The translations under genes and the position numbers were made by a program. This document shows positions 35,716 through 44,802 of a DNA stretch of 64,000 nt, in pieces (the stretch's first letter is position 1; each line of letters opens with the position of its first letter). The notes under the pieces were generated by a model. It searched no databases and was not told the origin of the DNA. It was given only the letters and a program-made list of their open reading frames with translations. The DNA is taken from NCBI RefSeq assembly GCF_014200495.1, contig NZ_JACHBY010000003.1, positions 124,001 through 188,000 of the forward strand. Direction: 5' to 3'. Source of the DNA: Mucilaginibacter geliditolerans (GTDB lineage: Bacteria; Bacteroidota; Bacteroidia; Sphingobacteriales; Sphingobacteriaceae).

Positions 35716-36963
35716 ATGGAACTTAAACCAAAATTTGTTAAAAGTACTGAGCTAAAGAACATGATCGTTAAGCGCCTTTATTTCGATAAGGCCTTATCAT
35801 GTGCTGACCTTAGTGAACTTTTCGACAAAAGCGTTCCATCCATATCCAAAGCGGTTAATGAACTGATTGAAGAAGGCTTTGTAATTGAAAACGGTTATGC
35901 ACCTTCAAGCGGGGGCCGCAGGCCATTGGTTTACTCCATCAGGCACGAGGCCATGTATATCCTTACCGTGGCCATGGATCAGTTATCAACCCGTATCCAA
36001 ATGGTTGATCTGGTAAACCAACCTGTTGCCGATATAGCCGTATGCGACCTTAAGCTGTTAAATAATCCGGACGCGCTGTCTACGCTGATCGGGCACATCA
36101 ACAGCTATATCAACACTACAGGCATACCAAAAGATAAAATTGCCGGAACAGGTATTGGCATGCCGGGATTTATCAATTCAATTGAGGGGGTAAACTTCAC
36201 TTATATGGAGTCGGGCGATCAAAGCTTAACCCAAGTGATCACCATTAAGACCGGGATACCTACTTATATTGATAACGACTCCAGCTTGATAGCCCTTGCC
36301 GAACAAAAGTTCGGGATTGCCAAAGCACGCAGAGATGTGATGGTTATAAACCTGGGCTGGGGCATTGGTTTGGGTATGATCATGAATGGCGAGATCTACC
36401 GGGGGCATAATGGCTTTGCGGGTGAGTTCAGCCATATCCCATTGTCAGAAGATGGCGCACTTTGTACCTGTGGTAAACGTGGCTGCCTTGAGGCCGAGGC
36501 ATCAATGCTCGTAGTTGCTGAAAAGGCTATAAGAGGTATAAAAAAAGGCAACATATCCAGCTTAAAGAACATCAACATTAGTCAATCAAAAATGGTAGGC
36601 GATGCCATAATGGAAGCTGCTAATAACGGCGACCAGTTTGCTATCGAGCTGCTTTCAGATGCCGGTTATAAAATCGGCAAAGCCCTGGCCATACTCATCC
36701 ACATCATGAACCCGGCCAGCATAGTACTAAGCGGCAGGGGCGCCGTGGTAGGGAAAATTTTATTGGCACCAATACAACAAGCTTTAAATAAATATTGCAT
36801 ACCACGCCTGGCAAACAGCACCGAGCTGCTGATATCAGACCTAGGTTTTAATGCTGAACTAATTGGCGCTGCTGTATTAGTAATGGAAAATTTTGACAAA
36901 GAAATAAAGAACCATTTAATCACCACAAATCAATCAAGTATGGAAAAAACAATGAAAAACTAA
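35716..36963 (+). CDS. ROK-family transcriptional regulator
   Basis: 415 residues. An N-terminal winged helix (about 12-65, LSELFDKSVPSISKAVNELIEEGFV) marks a NagC/XylR-type repressor rather than a free sugar kinase. The ROK domain has GTGIGMPGFI (about 145-152), IDNDSS with D188, GFAGEFSHIP with H240, and the zinc motif CTCGKRGCLE with C250, C252 and C257. It should sense a sugar or sugar phosphate and control the SusC/SusD genes that follow by 41 bp on the same strand. With a regulator first in the operon, autoregulation is likely through the site at 35682. The sugar is unknown. Confidence 0.93.
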   Translation: MELKPKFVKSTELKNMIVKRLYFDKALSCADLSELFDKSVPSISKAVNELIEEGFVIENGYAPSSGGRRPLVYSIRHEAMYILTVAMDQLSTRIQMVDLVNQPVADIAVCDLKLLNNPDALSTLIGHINSYINTTGIPKDKIAGTGIGMPGFINSIEGVNFTYMESGDQSLTQVITIKTGIPTYIDNDSSLIALAEQKFGIAKARRDVMVINLGWGIGLGMIMNGEIYRGHNGFAGEFSHIPLSEDGALCTCGKRGCLEAEASMLVVAEKAIRGIKKGNISSLKNINISQSKMVGDAIMEAANNGDQFAIELLSDAGYKIGKALAILIHIMNPASIVLSGRGAVVGKILLAPIQQALNKYCIPRLANSTELLISDLGFNAELIGAAVLVMENFDKEIKNHLITTNQSSMEKTMKN

Positions 36964-37004
36964 CAACTCAAACAACTATTAATACAAACTAATTCAATTT
37001 AAAA

Positions 37005-40000
37005 ATGAAAAAATTATTACCAATAATTCTATTATTACCATGTGTTGCACTGGGGGCTAATGGCCTTACCAAAGCAAACAGCATGGCTAATAACCGTATC
37101 ACTACCGCCGTACGAGCACGGCATTTGAGTGATAACAATGCCTTTACCATAAAAGGCTTTGTACGTGATGCATCAGGACAACCGCTAGCCGGTGTTACTG
37201 TAACCATCAAAGGTACTACTACAGGTACCCAAACCGATATAAAAGGAGCATTCAGTTTGTCGGCAGATGTCGGTCAGGTGCTGGTGTTTAGCTATATTGG
37301 CTATCTTAAGAAAGAAGTAACTGTGGCCACTACTGCTTCACTTGCAATTGAACTTGATGAAGATTCAAAACAACTAAGTGAGGTTGTAGTTACCGCCTTA
37401 GGTATTAAAAAGGAACGACAATCTTTAGGTTACTCAGTAACTCAAGTAAAAGGAAGCGAACTTACACAAGCCAGGGAAGACAACGTTATGAATAGCCTGG
37501 AAGGTAAAGTAGCCGGCTTAGTTGTAACACCTACTCCGGGTGGCGTTGGCGCTTCAACAAGCGTTATTATACGTGGTGTATCCAGCTTAACACAAACCAG
37601 CCAGCCATTATATGTGGTTAATGGTATACCTATGGAAAACACAATTAACACCGCAATGGGCCAGCAATATGATAATCAGCCCGATCTGGGGGATGCCATA
37701 GGAAACCTTAACCCTGATGATATTGAAACCATTTCGGTATTGAAAGGTGCTGCGGCCTCTGCCTTATACGGCTCGCGCGGTAAAGCAGGTGTAATATTAA
37801 TTACAACAAAAAGCGGCAGCGGCAACAGCATTGAGTTTAACTCAAACTTTGTTGTAGAAAAAGCCTTTAATTCAACCGACTGGCAAACTGTATATGGCCA
37901 GGGCGCATTGGGCCAAAAACCTGCCAACGCAACTGATGCAGCCATGTATGGCAACGACAGCTGGGGTGCAAAACTTGATGGATCAAGTGTTGTACAGTTT
38001 GATGGCGTATCGCGCCCGTATGTTGCCCAAACAAATAATTTCAACAATTTCTTTCGCCTTGGAACAACGGCAACTAATACTTTAGCACTGAACAAGAGCT
38101 TTGATGGCGGTTCTGTACGTTTTTCAGCAAGTGACCTGGATAACAATGCAATTACACCTAATTCAAGTTTAGGCAGGCAAACCTTTGATCTATCAGCAAA
38201 TTACAATGTAACTAAACGTTTAACTGCCGATATCAGGGCAAACTATATTTTGGAGCAAGCTAATAACCGCCCGATATTAAATGACGGCCCGGGCAACTCC
38301 AGCTATAACGTTGAATTATTGCCAACAAGTTTGGATGTAAGAACCTTAAAAAGGGCAACTAATCCTGATGGAAGTGAGTTTGCTTACACTACAGGTAACC
38401 CTTATGATACCAACCCATATTTTGCAGCATATAATTTCATTAATGATACAAAACGCCAGCGCCTGATATCATCAGCTTCACTGCGTTATAACTTTGATGA
38501 TGGTTATTTTATACAGGGCCGTGCAGCACGCGACGCGTATAATGACCGCTATACATCGGTTACACCGGATGGCACAGCTTATTTGCCAGATGGTAACATG
38601 CTGGAACAAAGCACTAATTTTTCTGATCTGAATGTTGATGTTTTAGCGGGTAAAACTTTTAAAATAAAAGATCTGTCTATCACTCCTAATATTGGCGGCA
38701 GTTACAGAAGAACTAAATCTGAAGAATTCATAAATAGTGGGGCTACATTTATTGTTCCAGATGATTATGTCATCACAAACTTAAGTGTATCAAATCCGCT
38801 CCAGTATTTGCCTTCAGATGAGGAAACTCAATCAGTATATGGAACTCTGGACTTGAGTTACAAAAGCTTTTTATATTTAACAGGAACTGCCCGTAACGAC
38901 TGGTATTCAACACTTGCAACTCCTGGAGCAAATCCTAAATTAAATAAGCTATATCCATCAGTAAACGGATCATTTGTATTCACTGACTTTTTACATTTAG
39001 ATTGGTTAACTTCAGGTAAATTACGTGCAGGTTTTGCGCAAGTTGGACAGGCAACAACTCCTTATCAAACCCAATTAGCTTACGGCTTTAATGGTAGTTT
39101 AAATGGTAGCCCATTAGGTACTATTTCTAATTTAAACGTTCCAAACAGCAGCCTTGTTGCTTCATTAGCTACCGAGCTTGAAATTGGTACTGAATTACAT
39201 TTTTTAAATAACCGCATAAGTTTAGATGCTGCATGGTATGATAAACAATCAAAAGATGAGATTTTAGCTGCTCCGGCTTCAATAGCTTCTGGTTATGATG
39301 GTGCAATCTTAAACATCGGTAAATTACAAAATAAAGGTATCGAGATCTTATTGAGCGCAACACCTGTAAAAACAGATAATTTTCATTGGACAACATCTTT
39401 AAACGGTTCAATGAACAATAATAAGGTTATTGCCTTAGCTGCAGATCAAAATACACTTTTGGTTGGTACATCACGTACAGGCAATGGCTTTATTCAGGAT
39501 GTAGTAGGACTACCGGCTGATCAGATCATGGCATTTGATTATCAACGGGATGATAAAGGAAATATAGTTACCGATCCTTCTACGCATATACCTGTAAGAG
39601 GTGAGTTGAAACCATTCGGATCTGCTTATGGCAAATGGTCTGGAGGCTGGAATAACGACTTCACTTATAAAAAGCTTACGCTTTCGTTTATGATAGATGG
39701 TAAGTTCGGAGGCAAATTATTTTCTGCGACCGATTACTACGGCTATTATGATGGCTTGGATAAAGCAACGCTGGTTAACCGTGATCAGTTAGGTTCAACT
39801 GCTTCAACGTACTACTCTACACTTGCAGATAATGTTTCAAGCGAGTTTGTGCAAAATGCGAGCTTCATAAAATTCCGCCAGGTACTCCTTACCTATACTT
39901 TCCCTGGAAGCCTTTTCAACAATACGGTAAAAGGTCTTAGCTTGAGTTTGGTTGGTCGTAACCTGTTTTACATAATGAAGAAAACAGATAACATCGATCC

Positions 40001-40094
40001 GGAATCAGGATATACTTCAAATGCACCAGGGCTTGAATTGGGTGGAGTACCATCAAGCAGGACTTACGGTTTAAACCTGAGTGTTAAATTTTAA
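37005..40094 (+). CDS. SusC/RagA-family TonB-dependent transporter (ROK locus)
   Basis: 1029 residues. Signal peptide about 1-18 (LPCVALGA), then a longer than usual polar stretch before the CarboxypepD_reg-like domain (about 50-120, GFVRDASGQPLAGVTVTIKG). TonB-box region SEVVVTALGIKKERQ, plug with AASALYGSRGKAGVILITTKSG (about 245-265), beta-barrel to the final VKF. It belongs to the same ALGIKKE subclass as the SusC at 387. It imports an unknown glycan with the SusD 29 bp downstream. The convergent GH105 hints at pectin or another uronate-containing glycan (inference). Confidence 0.93.
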   Translation: MKKLLPIILLLPCVALGANGLTKANSMANNRITTAVRARHLSDNNAFTIKGFVRDASGQPLAGVTVTIKGTTTGTQTDIKGAFSLSADVGQVLVFSYIGYLKKEVTVATTASLAIELDEDSKQLSEVVVTALGIKKERQSLGYSVTQVKGSELTQAREDNVMNSLEGKVAGLVVTPTPGGVGASTSVIIRGVSSLTQTSQPLYVVNGIPMENTINTAMGQQYDNQPDLGDAIGNLNPDDIETISVLKGAAASALYGSRGKAGVILITTKSGSGNSIEFNSNFVVEKAFNSTDWQTVYGQGALGQKPANATDAAMYGNDSWGAKLDGSSVVQFDGVSRPYVAQTNNFNNFFRLGTTATNTLALNKSFDGGSVRFSASDLDNNAITPNSSLGRQTFDLSANYNVTKRLTADIRANYILEQANNRPILNDGPGNSSYNVELLPTSLDVRTLKRATNPDGSEFAYTTGNPYDTNPYFAAYNFINDTKRQRLISSASLRYNFDDGYFIQGRAARDAYNDRYTSVTPDGTAYLPDGNMLEQSTNFSDLNVDVLAGKTFKIKDLSITPNIGGSYRRTKSEEFINSGATFIVPDDYVITNLSVSNPLQYLPSDEETQSVYGTLDLSYKSFLYLTGTARNDWYSTLATPGANPKLNKLYPSVNGSFVFTDFLHLDWLTSGKLRAGFAQVGQATTPYQTQLAYGFNGSLNGSPLGTISNLNVPNSSLVASLATELEIGTELHFLNNRISLDAAWYDKQSKDEILAAPASIASGYDGAILNIGKLQNKGIEILLSATPVKTDNFHWTTSLNGSMNNNKVIALAADQNTLLVGTSRTGNGFIQDVVGLPADQIMAFDYQRDDKGNIVTDPSTHIPVRGELKPFGSAYGKWSGGWNNDFTYKKLTLSFMIDGKFGGKLFSATDYYGYYDGLDKATLVNRDQLGSTASTYYSTLADNVSSEFVQNASFIKFRQVLLTYTFPGSLFNNTVKGLSLSLVGRNLFYIMKKTDNIDPESGYTSNAPGLELGGVPSSRTYGLNLSVKF

Positions 40095-40123
40095 AGGAAT
40101 CATCAACAATTAATCTTAAAAAG

Positions 40124-41740
40124 ATGAAAAAGATATATAAATATAGTGCATTAATCGCTGCGGGGATGCTGGTTGTGGCAGGCTGCAGAAAAGATTATGA
40201 TAAAATTAATACGGACCCCGCCACGTATGGTCAAACTGTTTATAATCCAAATGCCCTGTTAACGAGTGCGCAGTTAGGCTACTCGGGCAGCGCGGATTTG
40301 GCTTATGACACATGGCGTGCCAACCTTATCTATTGCTCAACAATGATGCAAGGTTTTGCAACCGTTGTAAGCTATTGGGCAGGTGATAAATATTTAAATA
40401 ACCCGGTTTATACGGCTGCATATTGGGGCGCTCCAAGCGGCCTGCCAAGCGGTGGCGATGGAGCTTACCCTGAACAGGTAAGATACATAGTTGATGTTGT
40501 ACAATCAACAACCGGTAAACCTCAATATAAAAATCTTCACCAGATAGCGCGTATAATGAAGGCGCTGATATTTGAGCGTATTACTGATTTATATGGCGAT
40601 GTACCTTATTTTCAGGCAGGTGTAGGTTATTATGACAAAACCTATTTCCCGGTTTATGATAAGCAACAGGCAATATACACTGATCTGCTAAAGGAAGTTA
40701 GCGATGCTACTTCCCAATTAGATCCTAGCGGTGATGTAGCTACAGGCGACTCCTATTATCATGGGAACATTGCTGAATGGAAAAAATTTGGTGGTAGTCT
40801 ATTGCTGAGAATTGCTATGCGTTTAAGCAAAGTTGACGCTACTACAGCCAAAACTTATATTCAAACGGCTATCACCAATGGTACCATGACAAGTAATAGT
40901 GATGATGCATTTTTGTTGGGTGATGCAAGCGGCGGCAGAAACACAAACAACCGTAACAGCCAGGTACTTTTAGGCGATGGCGGACAAGAGGCTTATTATA
41001 CAAAATGGTCTCAAACGTTTATCAATTATTTAAAGTCGAACAATGACCCGCGCCTGGGATCAATAGCTGTTACCCAACTTTATCTTGATCCAACTAAAAC
41101 TACACAAAACCCTGCCTATGTTTCTGATCCTTCTGTACAAAAAGGACAACCTAATGGCAAGGACTTAAGTGGTATACCGGGCCAAACATTAGGTTCAGAC
41201 CCAAGCTATACTTCTTTTCCTGATTATTCATCACCAAACCCTGCATTAATAACACGCGGTGGCCCAACCTTTGTATTAACTTACGGAGAATCAGAATTAT
41301 TATTAGCAGACGCAGCTGAGCGTTTTGGCTTAGGTGGTAGTGCAAGTGACCATTACAAGAACGGGGTAACCGCCGCCATGACTTACCTAGGCGAGTATTC
41401 ACCTTCAATTGCAGTTACATCTGCCAATGCTGCTAATTACTTAACAGCTCACCCTTATGTATCGGGCCCAACTGGCTTAAACATGATAAATACACAATAC
41501 TGGGCACTTACCAACACCATGCTTGATTTTTATGAATCATGGTCTAACTGGAGAAGAACAGGTTTGCCTGTATTAGTACCTGTTGTTTACCCTGGTAACG
41601 CTACAAACGGAACCATTCCACGCCGTTTCCCATATCCAACCAGCGAAGCCGGAACAAATACTGTAAATTATGATGCAGCTCACAATTCTGTACCAGGAGG
41701 TGATTTACTTACCTCACGCGTTTGGTGGGATGCGCAATAA
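40124..41740 (+). CDS. SusD/RagB-family lipoprotein (SusD-like subtype, ROK locus)
   Basis: 538-residue lipoprotein with lipobox VVAGC (Cys21) followed by RKDYDKINTDPATYG, the start typical of the SusD-like subtype that accompanies the ALGIK-type SusC. Helical scaffold segments include IARIMKALIFERITDLYGDVPYF (about 143-165) and WKKFGGSLLLRIAMRLSKVD. GESELLLADAAERFG and FYESWSNWRRTGLPVL near the end are also family hallmarks. It captures oligosaccharide at the cell surface for the SusC just upstream. A terminator follows 30 bp after the stop, ending the operon. Confidence 0.92.
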   Translation: MKKIYKYSALIAAGMLVVAGCRKDYDKINTDPATYGQTVYNPNALLTSAQLGYSGSADLAYDTWRANLIYCSTMMQGFATVVSYWAGDKYLNNPVYTAAYWGAPSGLPSGGDGAYPEQVRYIVDVVQSTTGKPQYKNLHQIARIMKALIFERITDLYGDVPYFQAGVGYYDKTYFPVYDKQQAIYTDLLKEVSDATSQLDPSGDVATGDSYYHGNIAEWKKFGGSLLLRIAMRLSKVDATTAKTYIQTAITNGTMTSNSDDAFLLGDASGGRNTNNRNSQVLLGDGGQEAYYTKWSQTFINYLKSNNDPRLGSIAVTQLYLDPTKTTQNPAYVSDPSVQKGQPNGKDLSGIPGQTLGSDPSYTSFPDYSSPNPALITRGGPTFVLTYGESELLLADAAERFGLGGSASDHYKNGVTAAMTYLGEYSPSIAVTSANAANYLTAHPYVSGPTGLNMINTQYWALTNTMLDFYESWSNWRRTGLPVLVPVVYPGNATNGTIPRRFPYPTSEAGTNTVNYDAAHNSVPGGDLLTSRVWWDAQ

Positions 41741-41770
41741 TAATAAGATAATAGGTTGATTAGGTTGCTT

Positions 41771-41800
41771 GAATCCTCGCTTCGGCGGGGGTTCTTTTTT
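41771..41800 (+). terminator. Intrinsic terminator of the ROK-SusCD operon
   Basis: GAATCCTCGC and GCGGGGGTTC pair (two G-U pairs) across a TTCG tetraloop, followed by six T. It begins 30 bp after the SusD stop. Confidence 0.85.
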
Positions 41801-41811
41801 AAACCAGTAAC

Positions 41812-41868
41812 TAATCATTTAAACAAAAAGAGCCGCTTATTAAGCGGCTCTTTTTGTTTAAATGATTA
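41812..41868. terminator. Near-perfect 57-bp palindrome, bidirectional terminator
   Basis: Two perfectly complementary 28-base arms (41812-41839 and 41841-41868) flank a single base. The centre is GC-rich (AGAGCCGCTTA) and each arm carries a T/A run (TTTTTGTTTAAA), so RNA from either strand forms a terminator hairpin followed by U. It lies between the convergent SusD and GH105 genes and adds to the terminator at 41771. Confidence 0.88.
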
Positions 41869-41884
41869 TAAATAAGGATAACCA

Positions 41885-43012
41885 CTATTTCATATGCCCA
41901 ACATACTTATATAATTGTGTACCTGTTAACAGGAAAGCGCCTACGCCATAAATTTCGGTGCTGTTTTCATCTACCTTATCAGGTGCTGCGCCTACGTGCT
42001 GTATATAGCCCAACATACCATCGGGATGTACGGCTGCTGATAATGCAGTCCATGCTTTTTGCACTACCGGCCAATAGGTTTGCTTATCCAGGATACCATT
42101 ATTTAAGCCCCATAGCAGCGAGTAGGTAAAAAATCCGGTACCGCTGGTTTCTTTGATCGGGTAACTTGCCGGATCGAGCAATGAGGCGTGCCAACTGCCA
42201 TCAGGTTGTTGTAAACCTGCAACACGGGCTGCCATATCTTTATAAAGCTGGATGAATTTTGGCCTGTCGGGATAATTGGCGGGCATATTATCAATAACCC
42301 TTACCAAACCAGCCATTACCCAGCCATTACCGCGCGACCAGAATACTTTTTGTCCGTTCTTTTCCTTTTTATTGAGATAGCTACCATCCCTGAAATAAAG
42401 GTGTTCGGCGGGATCATATAAATAATCATAGGTTTTCCACCACATTTTTACAGCAAAATCAAGGTATTTTTGATCGTGTGTAGCTGTATACAGATAGCTG
42501 AAACTGGTTGGCCCCATAAACATGGCATCACACCAGGCCCATTCCCGCTGCGAAATATTGTTTTTCCATTCCAGTGATTCGGTATGCGGTTGTGCTATAA
42601 TGCTATCAGCCTGCTCCCTGAATTTGGTTATCATCTCTTTATCACTATACATTTTATATAAGATGGCATAAGTTTGGGCTATGCAATAATCATCGGCCAT
42701 AAAACGGCGCGGACCAGTTTGCCAGTTTAATGAATTGCCCAGGTGCAGCAGGTAGCTCAGGCTGGTGTCTGTCTTGCTTAGCTTACCCAGTTCCAGCATG
42801 CCGGTATAGCCTGCGGCATTGGTCCAATCGTACTTGGGCCATTGTGAGCCCTTTGTTTGCCAGGTATTGAATTGCCATGCAGAAACGCGCTCCATGGTTT
42901 TTAAAATATTGGCGCGCTTAAATAGGGTGTCGGTTTTTTGTGCCGATGCAGTAAGGCTGCAAGCAATAGCAGCACCGAGCAGAAATATTCTTTTGGCAGA
43001 TAGCTTATTCAT
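41885..43012 (-). CDS. GH105/GH88-type unsaturated uronyl (rhamnogalacturonyl) hydrolase
   Basis: 375 residues with a signal peptide (about 1-24, TASAQ) and an (alpha/alpha)6-barrel. Family signatures: GYTGMLELGK (about 68-77), DDYCIAQTYAILY and the catalytic-type aspartate D162 in EWAWCDAMFMGPTSFSYL. FWSRGNGWVMAGLVRV and the C-terminal SGTGFFTYSLLWGLNNG are also present. Such enzymes hydrate the double bond of 4,5-unsaturated uronic acid ends left by lyases and so release the end sugar. The substrate is probably a pectin (rhamnogalacturonan) fragment, but unsaturated glucuronyl residues are possible. No lyase gene is in the window. It faces the ROK-SusCD operon across the palindrome at 41812. 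Confidence 0.88.
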   Translation of the reverse strand: MNKLSAKRIFLLGAAIACSLTASAQKTDTLFKRANILKTMERVSAWQFNTWQTKGSQWPKYDWTNAAGYTGMLELGKLSKTDTSLSYLLHLGNSLNWQTGPRRFMADDYCIAQTYAILYKMYSDKEMITKFREQADSIIAQPHTESLEWKNNISQREWAWCDAMFMGPTSFSYLYTATHDQKYLDFAVKMWWKTYDYLYDPAEHLYFRDGSYLNKKEKNGQKVFWSRGNGWVMAGLVRVIDNMPANYPDRPKFIQLYKDMAARVAGLQQPDGSWHASLLDPASYPIKETSGTGFFTYSLLWGLNNGILDKQTYWPVVQKAWTALSAAVHPDGMLGYIQHVGAAPDKVDENSTEIYGVGAFLLTGTQLYKYVGHMK

Positions 43013-43152
43013 ACGGTTTAATAAATGGATGTATTCAAAATGTGAAACTACTATTTAATTCACTTTTATACTACGGTTAAATGAAATTCAACAGGCAACC
43101 AACCGTCGGGAGCAGCCGTAATGTTTAATACTTACCAAGCCCGAACATTATT

Positions 43153-44802
43153 TTGAAGCTCATCATCAGCCAGGTATTAAAATTACTCAACCCGGAAGAA
43201 CGGTTACGCATCTGCCGGCTTATTGTGTTTGATGTGATCATCAGTTTGCTTGATATTGCTTTTCTGGCTTTGCTGTTATGGATCATTAGCTTTTATACGG
43301 CCGGTAAAAGCTCACTCAACCCCGGCTTATTGCACCCGGTTCTGGCTAACCCTATCCTGACTATCGGCATCTTCTTTATCCTTTTCAGTATAAAAAACTG
43401 GTTCGGTTACCGGATATTGAAATTTCAGCATCACTTTTTTTATGATATAGCTACGCGCCTGTCCAAGAAAAACATGTTGTACTATTTGCGTAATGATTAC
43501 CTTCAATTTGTTAGTGTAGATTCATCAGTGCGCATCAGGCAGATCAGCCAGCAGCCTATTGAGTTCAGTCACTATATACTTACCAACCTGCAACAGATAG
43601 CCACGCAAAGTTTGCTGATTTTGTTTACAGCTTGCGCTATTATATTTTACCACCCGGCTTTATTTTTATTGCTGCTGCTGTTCTTAGTGCCGCCGGTTAT
43701 TTTTTTAGGGCAAAAGATCCGTAAGCGATCTAAACAATTACGGGGCGAAACACAGGCGGCGAGCCAAAAGTCGATACAATATTTACAGGAATCATTATCA
43801 GGTTATATAGAAAGCAATATTTATAGCAAAAGCGATTTCTTTACCGGGCGCTATCACGAGCATCAGCAGGCATTAAATAATAACCTGGCATCGCAGCAAA
43901 CTTTATTGAGCTTGCCTACCCGGTTAGTGGAAATATTTGCGGTATTAGGTGTATTTATATTGGCTCTAGTAAACAAATATAATACAGGAATTGCCGCCCC
44001 TGATCTGTTTACCATCGGCGTATTTTTAGCCGCTGCTTACAAGATCATCCCCGGAATGATCAAGATATTGAACAGCGCGGGGCAAATAAAAACCTATCAG
44101 CCTGTTTTAAACGACCTATTAGGTTTTGGAAATACTGCATCTACCAAAACCAAACCTGCTGAACCTATAGAAAGTATCCGGTTTGATGAGGTTGATTTCA
44201 AATACAATCAGGAACCTGTTTTACAGGACCTTAGTTTCGATCTAAAAAAAGGTGACATGGCTGGTTTGTGGGGACAATCCGGCAGCGGCAAAAGTACGCT
44301 CATCCATTTGCTGAGCGGGTTTCTATCGCCGCAAAAAGGAAACATTAGTTTTAATGATAGGATGAACGTGCAGGATTTTCGTACCCGCATTTCCTATGTA
44401 AAGCAGCAGCCTTATTTTATCTATGATACACTTCTGAAGAACATCACGCTGGATGATGCAGGTTATCGTCCGCATAAAATAAGCGAGGTAATAGATTTTT
44501 GCGGACTGGACAGTTTGCTGCAAACCTACCCCGATGGCATGAATACCATCATCACCGAAAATGGCAAAAACCTGAGCGGTGGGCAACGGCAGCGGGTAAT
44601 GCTGGCAAGGGCACTCTACCATGATTTTGACCTGCTGATACTGGATGAACCCTTCAGCGAAATGGATGAAGAATCCGAAACCGACATATTACTAAAACTG
44701 CAAAAATTGGCTGCACAAGGAAAGATCATCATCCTGATCACCCACAATAAAACCAGTTTGGACTATTGTAACCAAACCATCAACCTGAATGAATACGCCT
44801 GA
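43153..44802 (+). CDS. ABC transporter, fused permease and ATPase (exporter type)
   Basis: 549 residues. The only start that includes the first amphipathic segment is TTG at 43153 (MKLIISQVLKLLNPEER). About six membrane segments fill residues 20-320. The ATPase domain has Walker A at 374-382 (GQSGSGKST), signature LSGGQRQRVMLARAL and Walker B LLILDEPFSEMD. The fused half-transporter layout is that of lipid, glycan or peptide exporters that work as dimers. The last 14 bases overlap the GT4 gene that follows, so it probably exports a glycolipid or other surface compound made by that glycosyltransferase (inference). It could instead be a peptide exporter, but no protease domain is present. Confidence 0.88.
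   Translation: MKLIISQVLKLLNPEERLRICRLIVFDVIISLLDIAFLALLLWIISFYTAGKSSLNPGLLHPVLANPILTIGIFFILFSIKNWFGYRILKFQHHFFYDIATRLSKKNMLYYLRNDYLQFVSVDSSVRIRQISQQPIEFSHYILTNLQQIATQSLLILFTACAIIFYHPALFLLLLLFLVPPVIFLGQKIRKRSKQLRGETQAASQKSIQYLQESLSGYIESNIYSKSDFFTGRYHEHQQALNNNLASQQTLLSLPTRLVEIFAVLGVFILALVNKYNTGIAAPDLFTIGVFLAAAYKIIPGMIKILNSAGQIKTYQPVLNDLLGFGNTASTKTKPAEPIESIRFDEVDFKYNQEPVLQDLSFDLKKGDMAGLWGQSGSGKSTLIHLLSGFLSPQKGNISFNDRMNVQDFRTRISYVKQQPYFIYDTLLKNITLDDAGYRPHKISEVIDFCGLDSLLQTYPDGMNTIITENGKNLSGGQRQRVMLARALYHDFDLLILDEPFSEMDEESETDILLKLQKLAAQGKIIILITHNKTSLDYCNQTINLNEYA

Noticed and set aside
37676..38146. 156-codon open frame on the minus strand
   Set aside because: Antisense to the SusC plug region; explained by codon structure of the real gene.
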